From Elephas maximus indicus (taxonomy: Eukaryota; Chordata; Mammalia; Proboscidea; Elephantidae), in assembly GCF_024166365.1 (NCBI RefSeq), contig NC_064819.1:151968293-152032292 (forward strand): a stretch of 64,000 nucleotides of DNA, in the 5' to 3' direction. A program made the translations under genes and the position numbers. Shown one piece after another: positions 32,245 to 43,846 of this stretch. The notes beneath the pieces were generated by a model. That model was not told the origin of the DNA. It worked only from the letters and a program-made list of their open reading frames with translations, and searched no databases. How positions within the stretch are numbered: position 1 is the stretch's first letter; every line of letters starts with the position of its first letter.

Positions 32245-35200
32245 ATGACAGCACTAAACACTTATTTATCTATAATTACGCTGAATGTAAATGGACTAAA
32301 TGCACCAATAAAGAGACAGAGAGTCTTGGGCTGGGTAAAGAAACACGATCTGTCTATATGCTGCCTACAAGAGACACACTTAGACTTAGAGACACAAACA
32401 AGCAAACTAAAACTCAAAGGATGGAAAAAAATATATCAAGCAAACAATAAGCAAAAAAGAAGAGAAGTAGCAATATTAATTTCTGACAAAATAGACTTTA
32501 GACTTAAACCCACCACAAAAGATGAAGAAGGACACTATGTAATGGTAAAAGGGACAGTTGATCAGGAAGATATAACCATATTAAATACTTATGCACCCAA
32601 TGACAGGGCTGCAAGATACATAAATCAAATTTTAAGACAAGTGAAAAGTGAGATAGACACCTCCACAATTATAGTAGGAGACTTCAACACACCACTTTCA
32701 GAGAAGGACAGGACATCCAGTAAGAAGCTCAACAGAGACACGGAAGATCTAATTACAACAATCAACCAACCTGACCTCATTGACTTATACAGAACTCTCC
32801 ACCCAACTGCTGCAAAGTATACTTTTTTTTCTAGCGTACATGGAACATTCTCTAGAATAGACCACATATTAGGTCATAAAACAAACCTTTGCAGAATCCA
32901 AAACATCGAAATATTACAAAGCATCTTCTCAGACCACAAGGCAATAAAACTAGAAAACAATAACAAAAAAACTAGGGAAAAGAAATCAAATACTTGGAAA
33001 CTGAACAATACTCTCCTGAAAAAAGACTGGGTTATAGAAGACATCAAGGAGGGAATAAGGAAATTCATAGAATGCAACGAGAATGAAAATACTTCCTATC
33101 AAAACCTCTGGGACACAGCAAAAGCAGTGCTCAGAGGCCAATTTATATCAATAAATGCACACATACAAAAAGAAGAAAGAGCCAAAATCAGAGAACTGTC
33201 CCTACAACTTGAACAAATAGAAAGTGAGCAACAAAAGAATCCATCAGGCACCAGAAGAAAACAAATAATAAAAATTAGAGCTGAACTAAATGAATTAGAG
33301 AACAGAAAAACAATTGAAAGAATTAACAAAGCCAAAAGCTGGTTCTTTGAAAAAATTAACAAAATTGATAAACCATTGGCCAGACTGGCTAAAGAAATAC
33401 AGGAAAGGAAACAAATAACCCGAAAAAGAAATGAGAAGGGCCACATCACAACAGACCCAACTGAAATTCAAAGAATCATATCAGATTACTACGAAAAATT
33501 GTACTCTAACAAATTTGCAAACCTAGAAGAAATGGATGAATTTCTGGAAAAACACTACCTACCTAAACTAACACACTCAGAAGTAGAACAACTAAATAGA
33601 CCCATAACAAAAGAAGAGATTGAAACGGTAATCAAAAAACTCCCAAGAAAAAAAAGCCCTGGCCCGGATGGCTTCACTGCAGAGTTCTACCAAACTTTCA
33701 GAGAAGAGTTAACACCACTACTACTAAAGGTACTTCAAAGCATAGAAAATGACGGAATACTACCCAACTCATTCTATGAAGCCACCATCTCCCTGATACC
33801 AAAACCAGGTAAAGACATTACAAAAAAAGAAAATTACACACCTATATCCCTCATGAACATAGATGCAAAAATCCTCAACAAAATTCTAGCCAATAGAATT
33901 CAACAACATATCAAAAAAATAATTCACCACGACCAAGTGGGATTTACACCAGGTATGCAAGGCTGGTTTAATATTAGAAAAACAATTAATGTAATCCACC
34001 ACATAAATAAAACAAAAGACAAAAACCACATGATCTTATCAATTGATGCAGAAAATGCATTTGACAAAGTACAACACTCATTTATGATAAAAACTCTCAC
34101 CAAAATAGGAATTGAAGGAAAATTCCTCAACATAATAAAGGGCATCTATGCAAAGCCAACAGCCAACATCACTCTAAATGGAGAGAGCCTGAAAGCATGT
34201 CCCTTGAGAACGGGAACCAGACAAGGATGCCTTTTATCACCGCTCTTATTCAACATTGTGCTAGAGGTCCTAGCCAGAGCAATTAGGCTAGACAAAGGAA
34301 AAAAAGGGCATCCGGATTGGCAAAGAGGAAGGAAAATTATCTCTATTTGCAGATGACATGGTCTTATACACAGAAAACCCCAAGGAATCCTCCAGAAAAC
34401 TACTGAAACTAATAGAAGAGTTTGGCAGAGTCTCAGGTTATAAGATAAACATACAAAAATCACTTGGATTCCTCTACATCAACAAAAAGAACATCGAAGA
34501 GGAAAGAACCAAATCAATACCATTCACAGTAGCCCCCAAGAAGATAAGATACTTAGGAATAAATCTTACCAAGGATGTAAAAGACCTATACAAAGAAAAC
34601 TACAAAGCTCTACTACAAGAAATTCAAAAGGACATACTTAAGTGGAAAAACACACCTTGCTCATGGATAGGAAGACTTAACATAGTAAAAATGTCTATTC
34701 TACCAAAAGCCATCTATACATACAATGCACTTCCGATCCAAATTCCAATGTCATTTTATAAGGTGATAGAGAAACAAATCACCAACTTCATACGGAAGGG
34801 AAGGAAGCCTCGGATAAGCAAAGCATTACTGAAAAAGAAGAAGAAAGTGGGAGGCCTCACTCTACCTGATTTCAGAACCTATTATACAGCCACAGTAGTC
34901 AAAACAGCCTGGTATTGGTACAACAACAGGCACGTAGACCAGTGGAACAGAATTGAGAACCCAGATATAAATCCATCCACATATGAGCAGCTGATATTTG
35001 ACAAAGGCTCAGAGTCAGTTAATTGGAGAAAAGATAGTCTTTTTAACAAATGGTGCTGGCATAACTGGATATCCACTTGCAAAAAAATGAAACAGGACCC
35101 ATACCTCACACCAAGCGCAAAAACTAACTCCAAGTGGATCAAAGACCTAAACATAAAGACTAAAACGATAAAGATCATGGAAGAAAAAATAGGGAAAACC

Positions 35201-36063
35201 TTAGGAGCCCAATACAAGGCATAAACAGAATACAAAACATTACCAAAAATGACGAAGAGAAACCAGATAACTGGAAGCTCCTAAAAATCAAACACCTATG
35301 CTCATCTAGAGACTTCACCGAAAGAGTCAAAAGACCACCTACAGACTGGGAAAGAATTTTCAGCTATGACATCTCCGACCAGCACCTGATCTCTAAACTC
35401 TATATGATTCTGTCAAAACTCAACCACAAAAAGACAAACAACCCAATCAAGAAGTGGGCAAAGGATATGAACACACACTTTACTAAAGAAGATATTCAGG
35501 CAGCTAACAGATACATGAGAAAATGCTCTCGATCATTAGCCATTAGAGAAATGCAAATTAAAACTACGATGAGATTCCATCTCACTCCAACAAGGCTGGC
35601 ATTAATCCAAAAAACACAAAATAATAAATGTTGGAGAGGTTGCGGAGAGATTGGAACTCTTATACACTGCTGGTGGGAATGTAAAATGGTACAACCACTT
35701 TGGAAATCTATCTGGCGTTATCTTAAACAGTTAGAAATAGAACTACCATACTACCCAGAAATCCCACTCCTCGGAATATACTCTAGAGAAATAAGAGCCT
35801 TCACACAAACAGATATATGCACAACCATGTTTATTGCAGCTCTGTTTACAATAGCAAAAACCTGGAAGCAACCAAGGTGTCCATCAACGGATGAATGGTT
35901 AAATAAATTGTGGTATATTCACACAATGGAATACTACGCATCAATAAAGAACAGTGAAGAATCTGTGAAACATTTCATAACATGGAGGAACCTGGAAGGC
36001 ATTATGCTGAGCGAAATGAGTCAGAGGCAAAAGGACAAATATTGTATAAGACCACTATTATAA
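32245..36063 (+). pseudogene. L1 ORF2 (endonuclease/reverse transcriptase) with two frame shifts
   Basis: The whole region spans 1273 codons, close to the 1275 residues of human ORF2p. Residues 1-703 (32245-34356) are open. The APE endonuclease has all its catalytic positions (N14, E43 in 'QETHL', D146 in 'GDFN', D206 in 'RIDHIL', D230/H231 in 'SDHKA'). The reverse transcriptase follows with palm motif A '[12 protein letters not shown]'. A one-base insertion in the A/G run near 34305 shifts the frame just before the catalytic FADD, which is intact in the second frame at 34346-34357. That frame stops at 35222-35224. The first frame resumes from there and carries the cysteine motif '[18 protein letters not shown]' (about 35630-35690) to the stop at 36063. 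'NYTPISL' replaces the usual 'NYRPISL'. Not functional as it stands. Confidence 0.9.
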
Positions 36064-37070
36064 GATCTTGAGAAATAGTATAAACTGAGAAGAACACATA
36101 CTTTTGTGGTTACGAGGCGGGGAGGGAAGGAGGGTGGGAGAGGGTTTTTTACTGATTAATTAGTAGCTAAGAACTGCTTTAGGTGAAGGCAAGGACAATA
36201 CTCAATACATGGAAGGTCAGCTCAACTGGACTGGACCAAAAGCAAAGAAGTTTCCGGGATAAAATGAATGCTTCAAAGGTCAGCGGAGCAAGGGCGGGGG
36301 TTTGGCGACCATGGTTTAAGGGGACTTCTAAGTCAATTGGCAAAATAATTCTATTATGAAAACATTCTGCATCCCACTTTGAAATGTGGCGTCTGGGGTC
36401 TTAAATGTTAACAAGCGGCCATCTAAGATGCATCAATTGGTCTCAACCCACCTGGATCAAAGGAGAATGAGGAACACCAAGGTCACACGACAACTAAGAG
36501 CCCAAGAGACAGAAAGGGCCACATGACCCAGAGACCTACATCATCCTGAGACCAGAAGAACTAGTTGGTGCCCAGCCACAATCGATGACTGCCCTGACAG
36601 GAAGCACAACAGAGAACCCCTGAGGGAGCAGGAGATCAGTGGGATGCAGACTCCAAATTCTCACAAAAAGACCATACTTAATGGTCTGACTGAGACTAGA
36701 GGAATCCAGGCGGTCATGGTCCCCAAACCTTCTGTTGGCACAGGACAGGAACCATCCCTGAAGACAACTCATCAGACATGAAAGGGACTGGACAGTGGGT
36801 AGGTGAGAGATGCTGATGAAGAGTGAGCTAATTATATCAGGTGGACACTTGAGACTGTGTTGGCATCACCTGTCTGGAGGGGGGATGGGAGGATAGAGAG
36901 AGCTGGAAGCTGGCAAAATTGTCATGAAAGGAGAGACTGGAAGGGCTGACTCATTAGGGGGAGAGCAAGTGGGAGTACGGAGTAAGGTGTATATAAACTT
37001 ATATGTGACAGTCTGACTTGATTTGTAAATGTTCACTTGAAGCTCAATAAAAGTTAATAAAAAAAAAAGT
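36064..37070 (+). other. L1 3' UTR with G-rich polypurine tract
   Basis: 1.0-kb 3' UTR. The tract 'ggcggggagggaaggagggtgggagaggg' (36117-36145) has five or more G-runs and could fold as a G-quadruplex, a conserved trait of mammalian L1 3' UTRs. It ends in 'gctcaataaaagttaataaaaaaaa'. The embedded AATAAA at about 37044 is the likely polyadenylation signal. Confidence 0.85.
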
Positions 37071-37081
37071 AACAAAACTGA

Positions 37082-38272
37082 CAACTACAAAATAATTTGA
37101 ATTTAACAAAACTTAGAACAAAGAATCATTAAACTCAATACTTTAGGAAAAATATCAAAAAAGGGGGAAGGGTAAAGAAGAAACTATTAATAATGTGAAT
37201 AAGGTGCATTTTTAGCAGTCAAACAAATAAGCAACAAAAGAAACATAATAACGATGTCAGACCTCTGGCAGACTTAGTGGAGAGAAAAAAAGCAACAACA
37301 TAAACAACAAGTAGATACAAGCAGAAATTATCCAGATGATATAACAGACCCAAATTTTTAATTTATATGAGAATTTTTTGTATTACTTAATGTTCATACT
37401 AGAAGATTCCAATGAAATATATGCCTGCCTTAAAAAATGTAAGTTACTAAAACTGACTCAAGAAGTCAAAAATCAAATAGACCACAGAAGACATTGAAAA
37501 TGCATGAAAAGGAGTGCTGGCTCAGAGAGAGATGGAGTTTTTTTCAAATGTTCAGCGAACAGTTAATGCTACATAAATTGCTCCAAAGAACAGAAAGATA
37601 TAGATAGCTACATCATTTATTTTATAAAGCTAACATACATGTAATACTCGACCATAAAATAAAGCCAATCCCTTTTTAACATATCCAAAAACTGAAATAA
37701 ACTGCTAGTAAACTAAGTTCAATGGTATGTTAAAACTCAACCAAGCAAGTTTTATCCCCACAATATTTTCTATAAGAAAAAATATACAAGGTAGTTAATA
37801 GATACACCCTGAAGGAAATTTTGATACAATTCATTTTTTTAAGGTTAGAAAACTAAAAATGTAAGATTTTCTGAATGTTATTAAATCATCAAAGAAGGAC
37901 CAAATATAACACCCCAGAATAAAACATTACAGGCACCCCCATTAAAATTAGGAGTAAAGCAAAAATCCCAGTTGTAAATGTTATTTTACAAAAGTACGTA
38001 ATGAGCTCCTGCCAATAAAATTAAGTAAACTGTGAAACAAAATATGAAATCAAAACACACACACATACACGAAAAATAGGAGCCAAAATTAACATTTTTT
38101 ATTGGTGACACAATTACAAGTCAAAAATTTAAAAAAAATTATGTCCAAAATAAACACCTTTGGAATTAATAAAAAAGCTCAGTAAGTTGGTTAGAATAGG
38201 AATAGATATATATTTAAACCAATGGCTTTTCTATATGTCCATAATCCTCAGTCAGAAAGTGTAATCGCAAAA
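37082..38272 (+). mobile_element. L1M ORF2 internal region, degenerate
   Basis: 'gcagacttagtggagagaaaaaaagcaacaacataa', 'tgactcaagaagtcaaaaatcaaatagaccac', 'tttttttcaaatgttcagcgaacagttaatgctacataaattgctccaaagaacag' follow the order of L1 ORF2 between endonuclease and reverse transcriptase. No open frame. It is the host element into which the young L1 and RTE copy C inserted. Confidence 0.7.
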
Positions 38273-38757
38273 AATGATATCACTTTAAGGACTAAGGTGC
38301 ACCTGACCCAAGCCATGGTGTTTTTAATAGCCTCATATGCATGTGAAAGTTGGACAATGAATAAGGAAGACTGAAGAAGAGTTAATGCCTTTGAATTATG
38401 GTGTTGGCGAAGACTACTGAATATATCATGGTCAGAAGAATGAACAAATCTGTCTTGGAATAAGTACAGACAGGATGCTCATTAGAAGTAAGGATAGCGA
38501 GACTTTGTCTCATATATTTTGGACATGTTATCAGGAGGGAATAGTCCCTGGAGGAGGATATCAGGCTTGGTAAAGTAGAAGGTCAGTGAAAAAGAGGAAG
38601 ACCTTCAATAAGATGGATTGACACAGTGGCTGCAACAATAGGCTCAAACATAGCAACAATTGTGAGGATGGTATAGGACTGGGCAATGTTTCATTCTATT
38701 GTATATAGGGTTGCCATGATTCAGAACTGACTTGATGGCACATAACAACAACAACAT
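38273..38757 (+). mobile_element. 5'-truncated RTE LINE (copy D)
   Basis: 'cactttaaggactaaggtgcacctgacccaagccatgg' to 'cttgatggcacataacaacaacaac'. Only the C-terminal part of the polyprotein and the 3' UTR are present. The coding frame is broken by a stop after 'NKED' and several indels. Confidence 0.88.
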
Positions 38758-38769
38758 TCATTCATATCA

Positions 38770-39327
38770 CATTAAATTCACAATCTTCAACCTCCACTGT
38801 GTCCTCCACTACTGAGTTATCCTATTATGTTTCTTTGGTCCACTCCCTCTTCCATCATGGTCACCCACCCACCTGCCCCTACATCTCAGCATCAGATGGG
38901 AACTCCCTCACCTTCCTGCTACTCAACCTACGAACCACCTGCATCCGAAGCCATCCCCTTCTCCTTCCTTTCCAAGAAAACCCCGGTGGTTTCACCTTCA
39001 TCTCTTCCCAAGTTCCCAAAATCTAAAATTATAAACCATCCCTTCTTTCTATTGTATTAGCTTCTTCCTACTGGTTTTATTCTATTACCATTCAAATATG
39101 AGAAAATCTCTTCCATCTTTCCACACTTGCTGGCCCTTCCTTCTCTTCCAGTTCTGTTTCATTTTACCCTTCACAGACTTGTAAACATATTTGAAAAATT
39201 TATTTATTCCATTTCTTAATCTTCCCCTTGGTCCTTGACTACCCACCCATTCTTCATGCCTTGAGGAAGCCCTGAGTGTCATCCTTGACTTCTCTTTTTA
39301 CTCATACATATTCCATTTATAAGGCTT
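38770..39327 (+). mobile_element. L2 LINE, first part (probable)
   Basis: C/T-rich sequence ending 'ccctgagtgtcatccttgacttctctttt', a hallmark of the L2 3' half ('gtcatccttgactcctcc'). The region before 39240 is only tentatively L2. The plus-strand frames here are compositional. Confidence 0.55.
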
Positions 39328-39541
39328 TTAAGAGTCCTGGTGGCATAATGGTTAAATACTCAGCTGCCAACCAAGAGGTTGTTGGTTCGATTCCTCCCAG
39401 CAGCTCCACAGAAGAAAGACCTGGTAATCTTATTCCATAAAGATTACAGCCAAGAAAACTCTACGGGGAAGTTCTACTCTGTCACATGGGGTCGCTGTGA
39501 GTCACAATCAACTCAACAGCACCCAACAACAACAACAACAT
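39328..39541 (+). mobile_element. AfroSINE with (CAA)n tail
   Basis: Long-form AfroSINE inserted into L2. It ends 'caactcaacagcacccaacaacaacaacaac', the RTE-type CAA-repeat tail rather than the usual 'ggtttggtttt' ending, a direct sign of shared 3' recognition with the RTE. Confidence 0.9.
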
Positions 39542-39815
39542 TTTGCCCTCTAAATGATCATTTGCATCTGCTCAGTTTTCTTCTTCTCCACTGCCAACCT
39601 GTTTGCCCTGTTTCTCATGGGACAATTGCAATAGCCTCTCTATATCCACTCTTGCGCTCTTCCAATCCAATCTCTCTCCATCCTGCAGGGAGAGTGATCT
39701 ACTAAAAAGGCAAATTTGATCGTGTAATTTCTCTCCTTAAAACTTCTTGGAATAGCTTCCCACTAATTCAACCTTTCACCTAGCTAACTCCTATCAATTC
39801 TTCAGCTCTCAGTTC
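39542..39815 (+). mobile_element. L2 LINE, second part
   Basis: 'ttctccactgccaacc...ggacaattgcaatagcctctc...cactcttgcgctcttccaatccaatctctctccatcctgcagggagagtgatctactaaaaaggcaaatttgatcgtgtaatttctctccttaaaacttcttgg' matches the L2 consensus order closely. It continues from 39327 across the SINE. Confidence 0.8.
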
Positions 39816-39819
39816 AAAT

Positions 39820-40390
39820 GAAAACACATAAAGTTATCAGACATCAAGACTGGAATACACGCAGAGAGATAATATGTTCCAATAGTAGAACACTGCATAT
39901 TAAATCGATGGAAATTTTTCTAGAAGTAATTTGTAAGTATAGCACAAGTCCAATCAAAATCCCAATGGCAGGTGGAATAACCTTGACACCATAATTTAAC
40001 AATGGTAGCACAAAATGATAAACCAATCCCACTTTTAACTTGAAGCAAAAAAAAATCCTTAGTAAAGTAGTAGAAAATAAGATCTACTCCTTTAATGAAA
40101 ATAATACACTATGGCCTAGCAGGACTTAGTAAAAGGAAATAAAATGTTTCAATGTTGGGAACTGAATTAATAAAATTTTTCTTGCCAATTGAGTAAAAGA
40201 GAAACATATATGTGTCAATCACTGTTGAAAAGGCATTTGGTTTAAAAGTCTGATTTACTCAGAATAAAATCTTAACCTAAGAATAGAAATATATTTTCTT
40301 AACATGGCAAAAAGTTCATTTCAATCAAAAAGCCAATATCATACGTAATACCAACACATAAAATACATGAATTACCACTATCTTCCCTAC
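39820..40390 (+). mobile_element. L1M ORF2 reverse-transcriptase region, degenerate
   Basis: 'caagtccaatcaaaatcccaatggc' and 'ttgaaaaggcatttggtttaaaagtctgatttactcag...aaaaagccaatatcatacgtaatacc' fit L1 ORF2 palm sequence. The two parts are not in canonical order, so rearrangement is likely. Confidence 0.55.
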
Positions 40391-40394
40391 CATT

Positions 40395-40711
40395 GTCTTA
40401 GTTACTTAGTGCTGCAGTAATAAAAATACCACAAATGGGTGGCTGTAGAGAACAGAAATTTATTTTCTTCCAGTTCTACAGTCTAGAAGTCTAAATTCAG
40501 GGTGTCAGCTTTAGGGGAAAGTCCTTCCTTGTCTCCTTCAGCTTCTACTAGCAATCTTCGGCATTCCTGGACTTTTATAGACGCATTTGCCTCCATCTTC
40601 GCGTAGCATTTTCCCCCTGTGTGTTTGTCTCTTTATGTCTGTACTCCCCTTTATAAGACACTACTCAGAAGGGACTAGGTTTAGAACCCACCTTACTCTG
40701 ATATGACCTCA
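40395..40711 (-). mobile_element. MaLR-type LTR, first part
   Basis: 'gtcttagttacttagtgctgcagtaataaaaataccacaaatgggtggctgtagagaacagaaatttattttcttccagttctacagtctagaag' to 'ctactcagaagggactaggtttagaacccaccttactctgatatgacctcatt'. Reverse-oriented LTR broken by RTE copy E. A matching LTR start lies at 43520-43603. Confidence 0.75.
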
Positions 40712-41918
40712 TTGTTGTAATGTTATTACTAGCTGCCGTTAAGTCGGTTCTGACTCACAGTGACACTGGGTACAACAGAACAAAACACTGCCCAGTCTGG
40801 TGCCATCTTCACTATTGTTGCTAAGTTTGAACCCATTGTTGCAGTCACTGTGTCAATCCATCTTGTTAAGTGTCTTCCTCTTTTCATTGACCTTCTATTT
40901 TACCAAGTATGATGTCCTTCTCCACGGACTGTTCCCCCCTGATAACATGCCCAAAGTATGTGAGACGAAGTCTTGTTATCCTTGCTTCTAATAAGCATTC
41001 TGGCTGTACTTCTTCTAAGACATATTCGTTCTTCTGGCAGTCCACGGTCTATTCAATATTCTTCACCAACACCATAATTCAAAGGCATCAATTCTACTTC
41101 AGCCTTCCATATTCATTATCCAGCTCTCACATGCAAATGAGGCAAAGGAAAATACCACTGTTTGGGTCAGGCACACCTTTGTTCTCAAAGTGACATCTTT
41201 GCTTTTTAACACTTTAAGGAGATCTTTTGCAGTAGATTCGCCCAATGTAAAGTGTCATTTGATTTCATGGCTACTGCTTCCATGGGCATTGATTGTGGAT
41301 TCAAGTAAAATGAAATCCTGGGTAACTTCAATATTTTCTCCATTTATCATGATATTGCTTATTGGTCCAGCTGTGAGGATGTTGTGTTTTCTTTATATTG
41401 AAGTGTAATATACCCGAAGGCTGTGGTCTTTGATCTTCATCAGTAAATGCTTGAAGTCCTCTTCTCTTTCAACAAGCAAGGTTGTGTCATCTACATAACG
41501 CAGGTTGTTAATAAATCTTCCTCCAATCCTGATGCTGCTTTCTTCTTCATATAGTCCAGCTTCTTGGATTATTTGCTCAGCATAAAGATTGAATAAGTAT
41601 GGTGAAAGGATACAACCCTGATTTCCTGACTAAACTAGACTGTATTCCCTAGTTCTCCTTGAATGACTACCTCTTTGTCTAAGAACAGGTTCCTCATGAG
41701 CACAATTAAGTGTTCTGGAATTCCCATTATTTGTAATGTTAGCCATAATTTGTGATGATCCACACAGTTGAATGCCTTTGCATAGTTAATAAAACACAGG
41801 TAAGCATCTTTCTGGTATTCTCTGCTTTCAGCTATGATCCGTCTGACATCAGCAATGATATCCCTGGTTCCGCATCCTCTTCTGAATCTGTCTTGAATTC
41901 TTGAGTTCTTCCCTGCAT
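40712..41918 (-). mobile_element. 5'-truncated RTE LINE (copy E)
   Basis: Reverse RTE from 'gttgtaatgttattactagctgccgttaagtcggttctgactcacag' to reverse-transcriptase sequence at 'cctcttctgaatctgtcttgaattc'. It includes the YADD region near 41485-41510. No frame longer than 100 residues survives on the coding strand. Confidence 0.88.
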
Positions 41919-41929
41919 CAGCTAAAATT

Positions 41930-42765
41930 GCTTTTTTCCCTGTCAGATTCTGCTGTTCCAGGACTAGGGATGCAGCTGCAGGTGCCTGAAGCAGGGGTGA
42001 CCCTTAAGCCAGAAAATATAACTATACATGTATGCCAGAATTCCCAACAGCTTAATGGGATGGATTGTACCTTCCCCCATCTGGCAAAATTGGGGTTGGC
42101 AGTGAATACTGCCGTGTTACCTAGTGCACGAGGGAGCGCACTAGTGTTATACCTATGTAACCCTAACCAACATGAATGGGAGTTGACTGAGGGGGAAGCA
42201 TAGTTAGACTGGTCTTGCTGCCAGCAATCTGTGCTAGCACAGCAGCTGAACCTGATGTTCCTTCCCAAGGTGAAAAAGTATGGGTAAAAATGGGAGGAAG
42301 GAGAAATAATAGCTGAAGGTAAAGGAATAAATAAATGGGTTATGCAGCAGGAGAAACCTAACATTATGCTGATATATCGAGACAGACTCAGAGCAAGGGA
42401 ATAATCTTCTCTCAGTTGAATTTTGTCAGAGGCCAGAAAAGGTGAAGAAAAGACGAACTATTGGAGAGCCTGCAGCCATCCAGCAGATGGACACCTGCAG
42501 CAGGCCTGAATGGCTGGTATCTGAGTAACTTCACCCTTAGAACTCTTTTGTCCTACTGAAGGACTAATTGTTAATGACTGCTTTGGACTGGTGAAAGGAT
42601 TGGGAGGGGGAAGTTAATCCTTCAAGTATGAAAGGATCAATGGCTAGAATAGCCAGGGTGTACCCTGCAATGCAATGAATTACTTAATATGGGTTTTCTA
42701 GCCATGGTCTTTGTGACTCACACATAATGATTCAGTGGGACTATGCAAATAAGGTATATGGAACC
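41930..42765 (+). pseudogene. Degraded ERV-L internal region with dUTPase remnant
   Basis: The plus-strand frame ending at 42203 contains 'LAKLGLAVNTAVLPSARG' and 'NPNQHEWELTEGEA', which fit the C-terminal half of a retroviral dUTPase. The following conserved block is found only after a frame change. ERV-L elements carry dUTPase at the end of pol and lack env, which fits the immediate approach to an LTR at 42766. The upstream pol is missing, cut off by RTE copy E. No functional product is possible. The attribution rests on motif pattern and LTR context. Confidence 0.6.
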
Positions 42766-43303
42766 TGTGATGGTTAGGGTTATGTTTCAAATTGACTGGG
42801 TCATGATTCCTAGAATTGTGTGGTTGTCCTCCATTTTATGTGTTGTAGATACTGACCTCTACATGTTGATTAGGCAGGATTGGTATAAGGTGTGTCTTGG
42901 GTACAGCCTTGCAGGAGGGCATGACTCAAGCCCCACCCTTACTAAAATTATGCCATTTGCTGGGGTGTGGCCTGCATCTAAGATATATGTGTGTGTCCTG
43001 GCGAGGCTCTGTCTCTCTGCACCTGGATCCCTCATCCGGTTTGTGATCAATTGACCTCCCCAGAGGCCTGCTATCTGACCTGCTAATTCTGGAATTCACC
43101 AGCCTCCTCAGCCCCTTGGGCTGGTTCCCTACCAAGTGACCTGATTCTCCAGCCTTGTGAGCCAGCAGCCTGTGGTCTGAGCTGCTGGTCTGGGTTCATT
43201 AGCTCCTGCAGCCGCATGGGTCAGGAGAAGTCTATCTATGCCTGATTCACGAATTTGGAACTTGCCAGCCTCCACAACCACATGAGCCATTTTCTTTACA
43301 CAG
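42766..43303 (+). mobile_element. ERV-L (MLT2-like) 3' LTR, truncated
   Basis: Starts 'tgtgatggttagggttatgtttcaaattgactgggtcatgattcc' and shows the typical LTR-end text 'cttgccagcctccacaaccacatgagccattttcttta'. Its last part is missing. The same start sequence occurs in the minus-strand LTR at 23349-23902. Confidence 0.75.
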
Positions 43304-43519
43304 TAAGTGATTTCTGTGAGATTTTGCAGTGAATTAGGGAAATGAAAGACGAGAGAGAGAGTGCTGATGTTAGAGATGATGGAGTGGTACAGCAGCTTGG
43401 AAAAGGTGGACAAGTGGGACTTCTTTAACCTCCATCTCATAGGAACCAGCTTTATGCTAATCCTTATAAAATAAAGTATTCATTTAGTTGCTCATTAACA
43501 GTAACAAAAGAAAAAATCT
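43304..43519. other. No recognised feature
   Basis: Anonymous sequence between the ERV-L LTR and the second MaLR fragment. Confidence 0.4.
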
Positions 43520-43603
43520 ATTTCTAAACAGGATCACATTAACAGGTACAGGGACTAGGATTTCAACATATTTTGGTGGACACAATTCAATCCACAATAA
43601 TCA
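43520..43603 (-). mobile_element. MaLR-type LTR, second part
   Basis: 'aacaggatcacattaacaggtacagggactaggatttcaacatattttggtggacacaattcaatccacaata' is the reverse of a MaLR LTR start. It probably belongs to the LTR interrupted at 40711. Confidence 0.7.
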
Positions 43604-43846
43604 GTAAGTATTGTTCAAGAACAACAATGTAACAAGACCATGAGAAAATGCAAGATGAATACTGGACAAGAAGTGATAAAATCTCTGTTATGTCTAGAAA
43701 TAGATGATACAGATGATAGATTGTCTCACTGTAAGACTAAGGAGTGTCAACTCAGCTGACTCTCATAAACTTAGTCAAATCAATAGCTTTATAATATGCC
43801 ATTAAATTTAGTTCAAATAATTAAAAGATCATTCTAAGTGGAATAA

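Larger units (their letters stand above)
29242..37070 (+). mobile_element. Full-length L1 LINE with 11-bp TSD
   Basis: A 7.8-kb L1: 5' UTR (29242-30814), ORF1 (30815-31900), 344-bp spacer, ORF2 (32245-36063), 3' UTR and A-rich end 'gttaataaaaaaaaaa'. The TSD 'aacaaaactga' is at 29231-29241 and 37071-37081. It starts with 'ggcggggccaagatggcgg', so the 5' end is intact. ORF1 is open; ORF2 has two frame changes. A second, 5'-truncated copy about 98% similar by eye lies at 61995-63885. Young, lineage-specific L1. Confidence 0.96.

Noticed and set aside
33099..33449. 116-codon minus-strand frame resembling a membrane protein
   Set aside because: Antisense of the A-rich L1 ORF2; hydrophobicity is due to T-rich codons on the complementary strand.
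41918..42364. 148-codon minus-strand frame, cysteine-rich
   Set aside because: Antisense to the ERV-L dUTPase remnant, which explains the region better in plus orientation.
42743..43054. 103-codon plus-strand frame as a host exon
   Set aside because: It runs straight across the start of an ERV-L-type LTR.
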